Below are positions 9,730 to 20,239 of a DNA stretch of 64,000 nt, in pieces; within the stretch, counting starts at the first letter, position 1, and the number at the start of each line of letters is the position of its first letter. Location: the NCBI GenBank assembly GCA_034401795.1, contig CM067365.1:16855166-16919165 (forward strand). The letters are read 5' to 3'. A program made the position numbers and the translations under genes. This DNA is from Chaetoderma sp. LZ-2023a. Its lineage: Eukaryota; Mollusca; Caudofoveata; Chaetodermatida; Chaetodermatidae. Under the pieces are notes generated by a model, which saw only the letters and a list, made by a program, of their open reading frames with translations, ran no database searches and was not told the DNA's origin.

Positions 9730-11050
9730 ACATCACGGTTCATACACATACTTCCCATACGTTTTCCAGATCTAAATTATAAATTTCATATACCAATTTT
9801 ATGATGGGCGACCTTTCAAAACTTCCACAGTTTTAGAGAAATCTGTCAGAATTAGTCGTCAATGTTGTCAATATATTGAATGGTATCTACTTTATTTTGC
9901 AAATGAGAACCAGATCTGAAAATATTTGACTTTTTGATACTTTTTCTAAACCTTTCGCAGAAAATGTTGAATTTTCCATACTTTTAAGGCCTCTTATTAT
10001 TTGCAAAGTAATCATTAATCACAGACATTTGTTCAAAGCTTCACCACCTATCTATATATTATTTGGCAATTAAATAATATTGAAATAGGCAGCTAAACTT
10101 CAAGTGCATGTGCATTGGGTCAATCGTATATAAAATAAATCATTGTCACAAGATTTTAGTAAATCAATCGGCTAATATTTTAAAATTCTAATTAGCGTGA
10201 CAAAATTTTAGATAAATATAAAAACTATTACATTCATGTTTAGAAAATTTGATGAGCTTTCCAATGATGTATGACTCCAGTAATATGACCTAAATGCCTT
10301 AAAGTGCATTGTATCTGAGATTAATAGTAAAATAATACCATTCTCGCTTTACCCAGCCAGTTTCCTAGCCAGTGTTGTCAGCAATGCATTGTGGGAATAT
10401 ATTTTCTCAAAATACATCAAGCTGTGAGAGATGAATTGCTGATAATCTAGAGGCATCCATTTCTAGCTAAGCCCCGCCCACTTTGTATGCATGTTTGAAC
10501 TGTTTTGAAACCAGAATTCTTAGAAGCTAAATTTCAAGGTAACTAAGCAGTTGATTATTTTGAAATAATATGAATAAGAGCTGTTTGTGCTTATGGCAGA
10601 TAAAGCTCTCAGTAAATTTAGTATCAAAATACTTTTAAAAATGCTTATTAATATTAAACTGCAACTTCACCAAAGATTATATATATACAATTCATACATT
10701 TTCGTGATGGACTTTTCAATGTTTGTGACAGAGCTAAAGCATATTGCTTGTAAGCATATTGCTTGTATGTCGGCTAACAGATGATGTATTTGATCATGAT
10801 ATCAGATATGTGAGTCGCAGATCATATCCCTCCATTATTGGCGACGCAATCACAATATGAAATGAAGGGATCTGATCTGTCACTCGAGTATATGATATCA
10901 CAATGTAGGCTGATGCCACAATCAAAATGTGTAATGAATGACGTATCTAGTTTCGTTCTGAACATTGAATAATCTGGCAAGTGTACAAATTGTATGTATT
11001 TACTAGTTAAACGTTTAACACGCATATCATCTAAAAATGGCTTCTGCAGT
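9730..11050. other. Intronic stretch, no gene recognised
   Basis: AT-rich sequence inside the acid phosphatase intron. Apart from a single CATTTCTAGCTAAGCCCCGC string near 10461, related to the window's other MITE ends, I see no coding sequence or clear repeat. Confidence 0.5.
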
Positions 11051-11054
11051 GGTC

Positions 11055-11175
11055 TTGATAAATGTCCATTTGCTGACCAAGTGGACTTTTTTGAAAATTT
11101 ACCGCTGGAATGACTGGCTCGATAAGCGGGCAAATTTTCAAAAATAGTCTCCTCTTGGTCTGCAAATGGACATCT
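11055..11175. repeat. Foldback MITE, family B
   Basis: GTCCATTTGCTGACCAAGTGG on the left is mirrored by CCTCTTGGTCTGCAAATGGAC on the right, around CGCTGGAATGACTGGCTCGA. A family A copy follows about 55 bp later. Confidence 0.75.
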
Positions 11176-11224
11176 TCTATAAGAAAATTGAAATTTCTTG
11201 AACAAATTTGAGGGTTAAAGCATT

Positions 11225-11325
11225 AATAAACAGTCTGTTGAATATTTTGAAACTAATTTGATAGGCAGCAACAGCGCACAGTGAAATTAGTTTCAAAATA
11301 TTAAACAGAGCTCTTACCTGTTACC
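11225..11325. repeat. Foldback MITE, family A
   Basis: CTGTTGAATATTTTGAAACTA on the left is mirrored by TAGTTTCAAAATATTAAACAG on the right, with a short GGCAGCAACAGCGCA centre. Confidence 0.75.
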
Positions 11326-11385
11326 TTGAAATCGTGATTCTGGGACTTCAGGGATTGATCGACCCTAACATGCGCAAAATGTGAA

Positions 11386-11698
11386 ATGGGCAGGGCATAG
11401 CTATAAATGGATCGTTCTATGAGATTTTGGTATCTTCTAGCTACATGTACCCGGGTTGGCAGTTTGTAACTTTACCGTTGACAGCTGCTGAAACCCCTGT
11501 GGCCAGGCAGACTCAGGAATCAAATCATTAGGATAGGTTGCAAAAGGACTTCGGTCGCCATGTCGATAAATCTAAAACAATTGGTAAAATAGATTTTAAA
11601 CACTGCAAGTGCAATATTGAAAAAACCCAAGAACATGCATATAGAGACTATTATGAGACTTACAATGGACCTTTCCAGTTTTAGCTATGCCCGTCCAT
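11386..11698. repeat. Inverted repeat pair bracketing an exon
   Basis: The arm at 11386-11410 (GGGCATAGCTATAAATGG) is inverted at 11675-11698 (CCAGTTTTAGCTATGCCC). About 19 of 24 positions pair, with an uninterrupted 11-bp core. Both arms resemble the termini of a dispersed MITE. Acid phosphatase exon 11476-11571 lies between them. Confidence 0.6.
11476..11571 (-). CDS. Histidine acid phosphatase exon with RHGDRSP active site
   Basis: This exon is 96 bp, 32 codons, phase 0, with acceptor GTTTTAG and donor GTAAAG. It encodes [16 protein letters not shown], then [13 protein letters not shown]. RHGxRxP is the signature of the histidine phosphatase superfamily. Its His is the nucleophile that is transiently phosphorylated, and its two Arg residues bind phosphate. 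WPQGF is typical of the animal lysosomal/prostatic branch. The exon starts inside the beta strand that normally precedes RHG, so at least one upstream exon (signal peptide plus a hydrophobic L-x-x-V strand) is needed. I could not find it between 11572 and 19000. The exon joins 9559-9645 in frame. Confidence 0.93.
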
Positions 11699-12119
11699 CC
11701 CTAGTTAAGCTCCACACACGCATCGCTCATGTTGGGACGAATGCTCTTACTATAAATTTCCAGAAAACTATACAGGTAAGATGAATGAATATTTTCAAAC
11801 TAATTTGACCGATTAGTTTCAAAATATTCAACAGCATGTTCATAATATACTTAAAGACATACATAACATACAATCTGACAGACTATTAAGCACTTAAGAC
11901 GGACTAAATCGAGTCATTCATACTCACGTAGTTGATTATGAAGTCAACTGATGGATGGATAAACTGTAAAGGTCAATTGGCTAGTTTACAAAAGTTGAAA
12001 TTGGTGAGTCCAAAAAGGTGAGACAAACTCAACAATGATTAGTCACTAACACAAATGACCAACAGGTCCCAAAATATAAAAAATAGCCCAAGGGTCATAG
12101 TGCTCACCTAGCTGATGAG

Positions 12120-12640
12120 GACCTGTAAACATATTTACATTAATTATTGCACAACACACATCATTGGTCCATCAGGCAACCATAACTGTTGCCATAGACA
12201 GATGGTCCTTATCATTATTGACCAATGCGGCAATCATCCCTACCACTAATACAAAAATATTGGTGTCTTTGACACCATTGCCCAATGTGTAAAGTAACAC
12301 TGACCAATAGGGAATCCATCCCTGACATTATTGACCCAGCAGATGATATTTACAGTGACAATGGCCACAATAACAAATTTGGGTGAGGAAATGCAAGAAT
12401 ATTGGTGTCATCAATTGACAGTATTCACCAATTAGAAAAGTACCATTGATTAATGGGGGAGCGATCACTGACACTATTGACCAATGGCTCAAGTGTCACA
12501 ACACTGACACATACCAGAGGCAATGGTGAGGCCACGGTATAAAACTTGGATACGGAAATGCAAGAATATTGGAATGATTGACCAACTGGAAAAGTACCAT
12601 TGATCAATGGGGCAGCCATCCATGACATTCATAGGGCAAA
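12120..12640. repeat. Degenerate tandem repeat, TTGACCAATG-rich
   Basis: Repeated phrases such as GAAATGCAAGAATATTGG, AAAAGTACCATTGAT(T/C)AATGG and TGACACTATTGACCAATG recur at roughly 180-bp spacing with much decay. The short open frame here (12425-12628) repeats itself for this reason and is not a gene. Confidence 0.55.
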
Positions 12641-13430
12641 TAGATATTGGCTAAAAGAACATATCTGCCAAATTTGGTTTTAAACCATCAGCAATTCACT
12701 AAACAAATGTACTTTAACTATATGGTTGAATAGTTTATCTTAAAGAACCATAGTTATGGCCCTTGTTTAAAGGTGCAGACCCTTTATATTTGCCATTCAA
12801 ATAGACGGCTAAATTTTATATCATGACGAATCACATGTATTTTTCCCATATGGTTCAATACTTAAAAATGACTTGTTTAAGGGTGTGGCCACTTCATAGT
12901 TATAGCTTGGATAGATTTTGCATAAAGAAACATATCTGCCACATTTAGTTTTAAACCATCGATGAATGACAAAACGTGCTACAAACATATTTTCCTCAAG
13001 GGCTTCAATACTTTGACAATATAGCAAGGATATATTCATAGGACAAATAGATATTGCCTGAAGGAACATACAATGTATCTGCTAAATTTGGTTTTAATCC
13101 ATCAACAATTGATGAAACACATGTACTTTAAACATAGGCTTGAATAGTTTGTCTTAATGAACCAGTTATGGCCCTTGTTTAAAGGTATGGACCCTTTATA
13201 TTCATAGTTCAAGTAGATATTTGACTAAAAAAACACATCTGCTAAATTTGGTTTTAATCCATCAACAATTGATGAAGCACATGTATTTTACCTATAAGGT
13301 TCAATACCTTAAAAAACCGACCTAATGAACCAGAGCTCTACGGCCCTTGTTTAAGGGCGTGGCCACTTTATATTCATAGCTCGAATAGGTGTTGCATAAA
13401 GAAACATATCTTCAAATTTAGTTTTAATTT
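12640..13430. repeat. Degenerate tandem repeat, ~140-170 bp units
   Basis: AAATTTGGTTTTAA(A/T)CCATC, ATGGCCCTTGTTTAAAGG and ACAAATAGATATTG phrases recur near 12670, 12945, 13085, 13245 and 13415. Units differ in length and have diverged. Confidence 0.6.
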
Positions 13431-13530
13431 GTTACAGTTACATATGTTGAGCAATGTAACTAGTTACATTTCAGTTACTTTGCATAATGTAACTAAAGTT
13501 ACATTTCAGTTACATTAGTTACTTTGTCTG
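13431..13530. repeat. AGTTACATT minisatellite
   Basis: Short copies of GTTACATTTCAGTTAC / TGTAACTAGTTACATT alternate in both orientations over about 100 bp. Confidence 0.7.
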
Positions 13531-13957
13531 ATAATTATTATGAAGAACTAGATAGAAACATGGCTGTCATCGTAAAAAGTGAAATGTAGTCAACTAATTT
13601 GAGATATATCTATACAAGAGACAAAATACCACTATAACTACTGATATAATTTACTGACAGAACTGAATCCATTTCAAATATAAAATATAAAACCTGCTGA
13701 AAATCTTTCAATCAATTTTACTGAAATTTGTTGCTGCCATATGCAATAACAAATTTCATTCAACTTGTTACCAAAATAATAAGATGTTTTAATTGTAAAG
13801 ATGTGCATAGATGTACATACATATTTCTTCATCTAAGACTTTTAACCCTGCAGGCCAGATAACAAACATTAATTTTATTGTAAGTAATAATGGACCTTTC
13901 CATTTTTAGTTATGCCCCGACCATCTCTAACTAAGCTCCACCCACACTTCGCCGTTG

Positions 13958-14072
13958 ATAGATGATAACAGCGTAGTCAGTTATATGAGCTACTCGTCGA
14001 AGGTTGTTAAGCCTGACGCTTAACAACCTTCGACGAGTAGCTCATATAACTGACTACGTTGTTATCATCTAT
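13958..14072. repeat. 55-bp near-perfect hairpin
   Basis: The arm 13958-14012 pairs with 14018-14072 about the centre 14015. I find one mismatch (13971 against 14059, G/T) and a 5-nt loop. The right-arm string from CGACGAGTAG to ATCATCTAT (14031-14071) reappears as a direct copy at 14530-14570. It sits beside a CCATTTTTAGTTATGCCCCG MITE-like end at 13899. Confidence 0.9.
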
Positions 14073-14528
14073 GATTTCACAATTGATTCATCCAGCAAAC
14101 TGTTGCCACAGGAAACGGAGATAATCACAATACCTCCGCTGTCCACACTGAGTCTAAACTCAGCAGGTTCGGACACGCAAGCCGCCAGGTCTACACAGAC
14201 CCGAATGCCACCAAAAACAACCGGTAACAATTACAACCGGTGAAGTTGACCACAACCGCCAAAAAAAGTTGCCCAACCGCCAAAAATGGCAGAACCGGCA
14301 ATAACCATCCAAAAGTATGTAGGGGAAAAGACGCCCCTCTAAATTCAGAATCCAATGACATCTCAGATTGATATCAAACCGCCATAGGTATTCTCATCAG
14401 ACCTGGATGATGAAAACTCCACGTCATGGAGAACACAGAAAGAATGTCTTTGGATACACCAGCTCCACCCAATGGAGCCTATAGGCACAAACCGAGCAGG
14501 ATAAGGGACGCCCTTTCCCTGGACCAAC

Positions 14529-14571
14529 ACGACGAGTAGCTCATATAACTGACTACGTTGTTATCATCTAT
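14529..14571 (+). repeat. Direct copy of the 13958-14072 hairpin arm
   Basis: CGACGAGTAGCTCATATAAC and the following 22 bases match the right arm of the hairpin exactly. The 456 bases between them contain several AACCGCCAAAA / ACCGG strings but no convincing gene. Confidence 0.85.
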
Positions 14572-14629
14572 TTTAACCATTTAACACTAAAGCTGGACAA
14601 TACAGTTTTTGCAGTGATGTTGCACCTAT

Positions 14630-14735
14630 TTTTTTAAATTTACGACTGGAATGACTGGCTCAATAACCAAGCCAGTCTTTCCAGTGGTAACCTTTCTAAA
14701 ATAATCTCACGATCTACAAATGGACATTTATGAGG
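14630..14735. repeat. Foldback MITE, family B (short form)
   Basis: The core GACTGGAATGACTGGCTCAA is followed by its inverted copy AGCCAGTCTTTCCAGTGG; the right end reads TCTACAAATGGACA. Confidence 0.65.
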
Positions 14736-15066
14736 AAAATAATGTTTTCACTAATAAATTTGAGCATTAAACGGTATTAATGATTTAATAAACAACTTGT
14801 TTCTAAGGGAGCTTAATGTAAAAGTTGTATAAGATCTTGATTAAAGGTTGTCGTTGCCTGATGTAGCAATAACATTCAGTCAGATTATTATTGCTAACAA
14901 GCATGTCATTGTGCGTTATGGTGGGGTCAGGGGTCGAAATAAGGCCCTTTTACATGCACAACGCGGGTCAAAAATGTCTGGTGCAGGTAAATCTGGAATA
15001 CTGGGTGCACAGGGTGCATGTACATTTCTGGCTGATAAGCTATAATGTTAACCCTCTCCGACAAAT

Positions 15067-15232
15067 CCCTGAAAAAAGAACATTCTTTACGATATAAAAC
15101 TTATTCTGTTGAATATTTTGAAATTAATTTGAATGGAAGCCGTTGCTGCCTAGCAACGTCTTCCAGAGACATTAATTTCAAAATATTCAACAGAATAAGT
15201 TTTATATCGTAAAGAATTTTCATTTTTCAGGG
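15067..15232. repeat. Foldback MITE, family A (166 bp, best copy)
   Basis: CCCTGAAAAA at the left mirrors TTTTTCAGGG at the right. Inside, CTTTACGATATAAAACTTAT and CTGTTGAATATTTTGAAATT are exactly inverted on the other arm. The centre is GTTGCTGCCTAGCAAC. A partial second unit (TTCAAAATATTCAACAG...) follows at 15238. Confidence 0.85.
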
Positions 15233-15239
15233 ACAATTT

Positions 15240-16055
15240 CAAAATATTCAACAGTTTTCTTGTATGGCTGTGTTGAAACTGAGAATAGAGAATTCATAGG
15301 TGTCAGGTGAAAGGATTAATTTATGTGCATGTAGATGTTTGCTGTGCGGCAAAATCCAAATGTTAGATGCACTTTGTGCATATAGAACAAAATTCTTATT
15401 TCTACCCCTGTGTGGGGGAAAGTTTTATTCAACACAAATAACTATGTACATGTAACAAGGAATATTTTGACTAGTTCGACTGATAGTATTGATAATATCT
15501 GAAAAGGCCCTACTAACTACTTCGAATGAGAATTGCCAACATAATGCTAAAAGAACAAAAATTGGTATCGCTCACCACTAAAACCGCCTCCAGTCTAATT
15601 GCCAGATAGCAATAGGCATTCAAAAATGCTATTATAAACAATTAGAGTACTAATTCTGAACACAAGATCGATACAATCTGGCAAGACCCAGACAGCCCAA
15701 TGTAAGCAACCAACATAAAATGAACCAAAGTGGAATCAAACATGCGAGAAAATTTGCTTGAGCACCTGGGAATTAAAATGCGGGACATCATTTCTTATGT
15801 TGGCAACAAAATAACTCTTTTGTGATTGGAGGCGCATAACATGTTCTCTCTAGACAGGGAGAGAAGCTTGATCGCATTGATCATAACCCTTCCTGTTATC
15901 AAATAGGTACCCATTTTACAACATTATTCAAATAAAATTTAAAGTACAATACATGATTACCATCATGCAATGATAATATATACATGTACACATATAGCAA
16001 TATCCGAGTCCAAGATATTTATATCCGAGTAGTCGCTCTAATAGTTGTTGATAGT
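15240..16055. other. No gene recognised
   Basis: AT-rich sequence. The flank 15240-15320 resembles 24285-24355 (TTCATNGGTG...GTGAAAGG), which suggests a longer composite MITE. A small palindrome, TTGATCGCATTGATCA, lies near 15870. Otherwise I see nothing. Confidence 0.5.
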
Positions 16056-16129
16056 TCTTAATTTGATTTAACCTGAGCGGATTGCTAATATTATGTGATT
16101 TATATTTTTACACGATGACATTTAATATC

Positions 16130-16726
16130 AAATTTTGGATTAACTTTGATGTAATAAATGGCCTTTATTAAAAGATGCACAATATTTAGGCAGACCCATT
16201 TAATAATTTCACTTCCGCTATGATGTTTTTGAGGTATATATTAAACATAGTTGTAAGGCAGGAAGAATTTGTACCAGAAAATTGTTAAATTTTCGTGTTA
16301 GTATCTATCAGTTTTAAACAATTTAGAGAATTGATTTCAAATTTTTCTTGAAATATACCTAAAATAATCCCACCCCGTTTCTCAGAGATAATTGTTTGGA
16401 AATTTAACACCTCTTGTCCTAATAGAACTATTACAGGCTGCTAATAGGCGATATACGTTACTTTACATTTTGAAAAAGAACTATCATGGAGATTATTCAG
16501 TTTTGTAATCGTCCACGATCATATTTGAAAGAATGTATGTATGGTTACTGTATTCTGCGGCTGTATTAGTAGAAACATGCTACAGCCGCAAACAGTCCTT
16601 CTTCGTTTTTGCCCACTGTGTCTTGTCCTCATCCAAAGTCCTTAGCTTCCTCAGGCCCATTCTTGACTTGAGTGTACCGAAACTTGAATGAATAATCATG
16701 ATTAATCGAATAATTATGCAAGCCTA
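16130..16726 (+). mobile_element. Non-autonomous hAT-type fragment (relative of 36527-37575)
   Basis: TATTTAGGCAGACCC, TAATAATTTCACTTCCGC and AGGTATATATTAAAC follow the same order as in the element at 36527-37575. The right end reads CGAATAATTATGCAAGCCTA, matching the right terminal repeat of 3113-5455. The left end was not found, so it is probably truncated. Confidence 0.55.
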
Positions 16727-16729
16727 AAC

Positions 16730-18030
16730 TACACCAAGTGCTATGCAGCAACTGATAAATGCAGCCCAGCTGAATGCATTAAATGAGCGTTATCTCTCTT
16801 CAGTAGCACCAAAATTACTACAATGGCAGTCAAAGCCCCATCACCTGCTAACTCAGACCTTAATGGCAAGTTACTGGACAGCGCTAAGCCAGAAGTACAG
16901 TTAGATGTTACAAGAAATTCAGCCTGTAGAAATCAACAGACAATAGAGAAGAGGAAAAATGCTGCAAGACAAGCTGCCTACTCATTAATGGGTGCTGGAC
17001 TCCATGGGCTGAACCCGATTACACCCAAGCACATCTGGGCCACTTCTCCTGCATGTGCTAGAGGGTTTGATCCTTAAACTGGCAGAAGCAAATAAGCTTG
17101 AAGTATTCTACAGATCGCGCTTCAAGTAGATACAGCGCCTATCAACTGTGTGCACAAATGAGGCAGCTTACTTGTTACTTTTAGGGGCAGTGGTTTTCCG
17201 CAATAATGTAAAACAGACAGAATTAGTAATTTGAAATGGAAAAAGGATTTTGAAACAAAGATAAATGGCAAGTGGCATTTTTTCTGCAAAATCTTTGAAA
17301 ATTGAAACGTAAAGATGATATTCAAACGGAAATTAATGGAAAAAGCCATTTGCTCAAGAAAGTCAGCCATTATCATCTAAAGTTGCAAATCATTAGCTAC
17401 CGATAGCTTCATTTTGATGTCATATTTTTGGGACACACTAATAACACAATACACAACACAAATTTGACAGTTTTATTGAGTTTATTAAAAGTACATGCTG
17501 CTTAGATGATATACTTCTTCGAGAAGCTTGATTGCGCTTGTTTGTCCCGATGCGAACTTGTGTGCAAGTTTGAGTCTGGATGCCAAAACACAGTTTGGGC
17601 CTTCATTTTATACTTTGACAGGTGTAGCTGGATTACTTTGCAGTGTAGCCAGTACACCTATGCTAAGTGTAGCCGGAATTGTGTAGCTGTTTATAAAGTT
17701 GTTTTGGTGTTTTTTAAAGTTTTTTTGCTAATGGTGGCGGCTGACAGGTGGCCGGTATATCTATCACGGCAGCTTTAAAGTTTAAGTGTTAATTTATAAA
17801 AGATCTCACGGTCAGTGAAAAGGTATATTAGGAATTAGATTGGCAATTGAATACTTGTTTAAGTATGTGTTCCAGTGAAATCCTGACTAATGGCGTTTCG
17901 CACCAAGTTTGGTTTGGTGAGGAAAAATGATATTTAAGTGGTATATCTTGACATCCAAGTTTTGGATGGTTAATTTAATTTAGTCATTAAAACAGTAAGA
18001 AATAAGTGTTTTATACTTACCTTTAATCCA
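16730..18030. other. No gene recognised
   Basis: There are two short plus-strand open stretches (16823-17077 and 17506-17778). The first encodes a hydrophilic peptide starting MAVKAPSPANSD, but I see no domain or splice context that would support a gene. Confidence 0.4.
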
Positions 18031-18039
18031 TTTGGTTAC

Positions 18040-18360
18040 GGATTAACAGTAAACTGTCGGCGGACAGCGTGTCCTCGTCTCTTCTGGATTCTTCTCTGGG
18101 GATAAGGAAGTCTTCTTCTTCACTGTGGTGAGAGTCGGAGGAAGGGATCCTCAAATGATTGGTCCTCTAAATCTGCCTTGAAGTCGTCCTCAGGGATCGG
18201 TCCAGAGACTCCACTGTCTGGACTGTTGTATTCAGGGTCAATGATTTCAGGAGGCGTGGTTCCACTAATCAAGTCCGAATTTGGTGACTCCCTGCAGCTG
18301 GACAGATGTGTGGAGAAATTTGGGGGATTTTCCAGTTCTTGGATGATATGTGGTAACTAG
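18040..18360 (-). pseudogene. Acidic Ser/Asp/Glu-rich coding fragment, unidentified
   Basis: One minus-strand frame reads TPPEIIDPEYNSPDSG, then GPIPEDDFKADLEDQSF. After a one-base slip near 18140, a second frame reads HHSEEEDFLIPREESRRDE and ends QMD-stop. Composition (many D, E, S, P) is coding-like and unlike the AT-rich surroundings. The slip implies a pseudogene or a short missed intron. A GTAAGT follows the stop. I do not recognise the family; it could equally be part of a transposon protein. Confidence 0.35.
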
Positions 18361-18659
18361 GATCAGTTTGAATTGGCATTATGGGTAAAGAAAAATTAAT
18401 CTAGATCTGAAAACTTTGAAAACTACATTTAAGCACCGCGTGCCAGTTTGACGCTTCGGGAGAAATAAATTATTGCTATGGCAACATATCTAATTTTCAA
18501 TATTATTTTTTGTTTTCCTGTAGTAAAAATAATTATCTAAATTTTCAAAAACACAATTACAAATTCAGAGAAACTGAAAAATTTGCAGCTACCCGGTTAT
18601 CTCGAAAAACAGAATTTGACCTGAACTGGATTTACAACTATAAATTAAGTTCTGTGTTT

Positions 18660-19230
18660 GTATCAGACCAGTTTACAGGGTATTTAGTCAATCCGTACCC
18701 TAGTAAATCTGTACCCTATTTTTGGACATTCCGTATCTTGAGATTGGTTAATCCGTACCTAACCCATAAGATATTCTGTACCCAGCTATTGGCTATTCCG
18801 TACCCGGAACGAAATATCCAATGGGTGCATACGGAATATCCTATGGATATGTTAGAGGTGAATCATTACCGATATAAAGGTATATGGTACCGGTACGGAA
18901 TATCCAACACTATCAAGCTAGTGATTGATTTTGAGCAATCTAACAATAACTCGACCTACAATACATATCAGAAATACGTGGATTGGAAGACTTTCAATTA
19001 TGTTCAGAACACGTCCGCCATGCTTAGTATAAATGTTTCGTACAGCTGTAGGCATAATTGATTGTTCAATGCATACCATACAACTTCATGGTACGGATTA
19101 ACCATTACGATGATAAGGAATATCCAGTTAGTTAGGTACGGAATATCTCGATTTAGGGTACAGATTTTCTAATAGGCTAGGTACGGATTGACCGGTACGG
19201 TTTGGTTTGGGTACAGAATGACTGGTATTC
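18660..19230. repeat. Long foldback element (GGTACGGAATATCC family)
   Basis: The left half repeats the phrases TCAATCCGTACC, AAATCTGTACCCTA, ATTCCGTA and GGTTAATCCGTACC. The right half carries the complements in reverse order: GGTACGGATTAACC, GGTACGGAATATC, TAGGGTACAGATTTTC, GGTACGGATTGACC. The 183-codon open frame over it is a by-product. Confidence 0.75.
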
Positions 19231-19237
19231 CTTTCAT

Positions 19238-19393
19238 CATCATCATCATTTTACGAGGCATAAGCCCGTGGCTTGTTATTGCCTCCGGAAACTGTGTTGG
19301 TATTATATTACTTTATTTAGTTACAATTGTTTATTTGTTTGGTTGGCATTATTCAAGACCCTGGTTGACTTAGGGAGGTGCTGTGGTGCAGAT
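19238..19393 (-). mobile_element. CR1-like LINE 3' end (distal piece, beyond the DIRS insertion)
   Basis: An (ATC)4-type tail (19238-19250) followed by TTTTACGAGGCATAAGCC is the minus-strand 3' end also seen at 57317 and 61063. The piece ends at GCTGTGGTGCAGAT. The continuation expected from 61286-61300 (CAGATGGGTGTTTCC) is found at 28905, on the other side of the DIRS element. Confidence 0.8.
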
Positions 19394-19429
19394 TGAAGGA
19401 AATTTCAATTTCCCTTTCTCCGAGATCTA

Positions 19430-19588
19430 ACAATACTCACCATTCTATTACTTCTGATACAAGCTATCCTGAATAGCTGGCCCTAGGACTATAGATTTAG
19501 TAAGCTTTACCGACTCCTGAAACCGGGTACTCGGCTCACAACTGCCGAGTACCCATTTGCTATGAAGCTCATATTGTTTGCATAGCCA
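19430..19588. repeat. DIRS 1 left inverted terminal repeat
   Basis: This matches the reverse complement of 28735-28890 with few differences. It includes AATACTCACCATTCTATTAC and an internal hairpin GGGTACTCGG/CCGAGTACCC. Confidence 0.92.
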
Positions 19589-19640
19589 CCAAACAAGAGA
19601 TACCGATGGCTTGCCTCCGTGGGGCTGGGAGGCTCGGTCC

Positions 19641-19738
19641 GTAATAGAATGGTGAGTATTGTTAGATCTCGGAGAAATGGAAATTTAAATTTCCTTCATT
19701 CTCCTTCGATCAATACTCACCATTCTATTACTTCTGAT
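19641..19738. repeat. DIRS 1 internal complementary region
   Basis: The left half (GTAATAGAATGGTGAGTATT ... AAATTTCCTTCA) is the reverse complement of the element's left terminus. The right half (TTCTCCTTCGATCAATACTC...) is the reverse complement of its right terminus. In the DIRS replication model this region templates circle closure. Confidence 0.9.
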
Positions 19739-20239
19739 ATACACCAGATTTAGACAGTAACCTGGTGGGAAGGGGCAAGCCATAAATGCTAATTTTGCCC
19801 CTTGGAGAAAGAGCTAGACTTAAACCTGATTAATGGAGACCTAAAAGGACCATCAAGTTAACGGAACCGAATCACATTCGCATCACTGCCCACCCACCCT
19901 TTTTCTACTAAGAAAAGGGAGAGAACTCACGAACATGCATCTTGCGTGAAACATAAATATGCCAAGAGGGTTAACTGCTCTTTGCATATATTAGCCTGGG
20001 AATGAGCATGAATATATAAGATGAATGAACATGATATTTAAACATAATACAGAAAACTCTCAATCTTGAATTACCTCATGATATTTGGATTTCAGATGTG
20101 GAGCCTCCAACCATTCACTCGTCCAGCCATCAGTGACACAACCTGGTTGACATCCTCTCGCTCGACCATGTCTGCTTCTAAATTCTTTTTTACAAATGCC
20201 AAAAAAGGGAGAAGAGCAGTGTGGTCGCATAACTATCAT

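Noticed and set aside
14004-14243. 79-codon plus-strand frame beginning in the hairpin
   Set aside because: It starts inside the left arm of the 55-bp hairpin and has no recognisable content.
18510-19061. 183-codon plus-strand open frame as a gene
   Set aside because: It lies on a self-complementary repeat and repeats its own phrases; no domain or splice signals support it.
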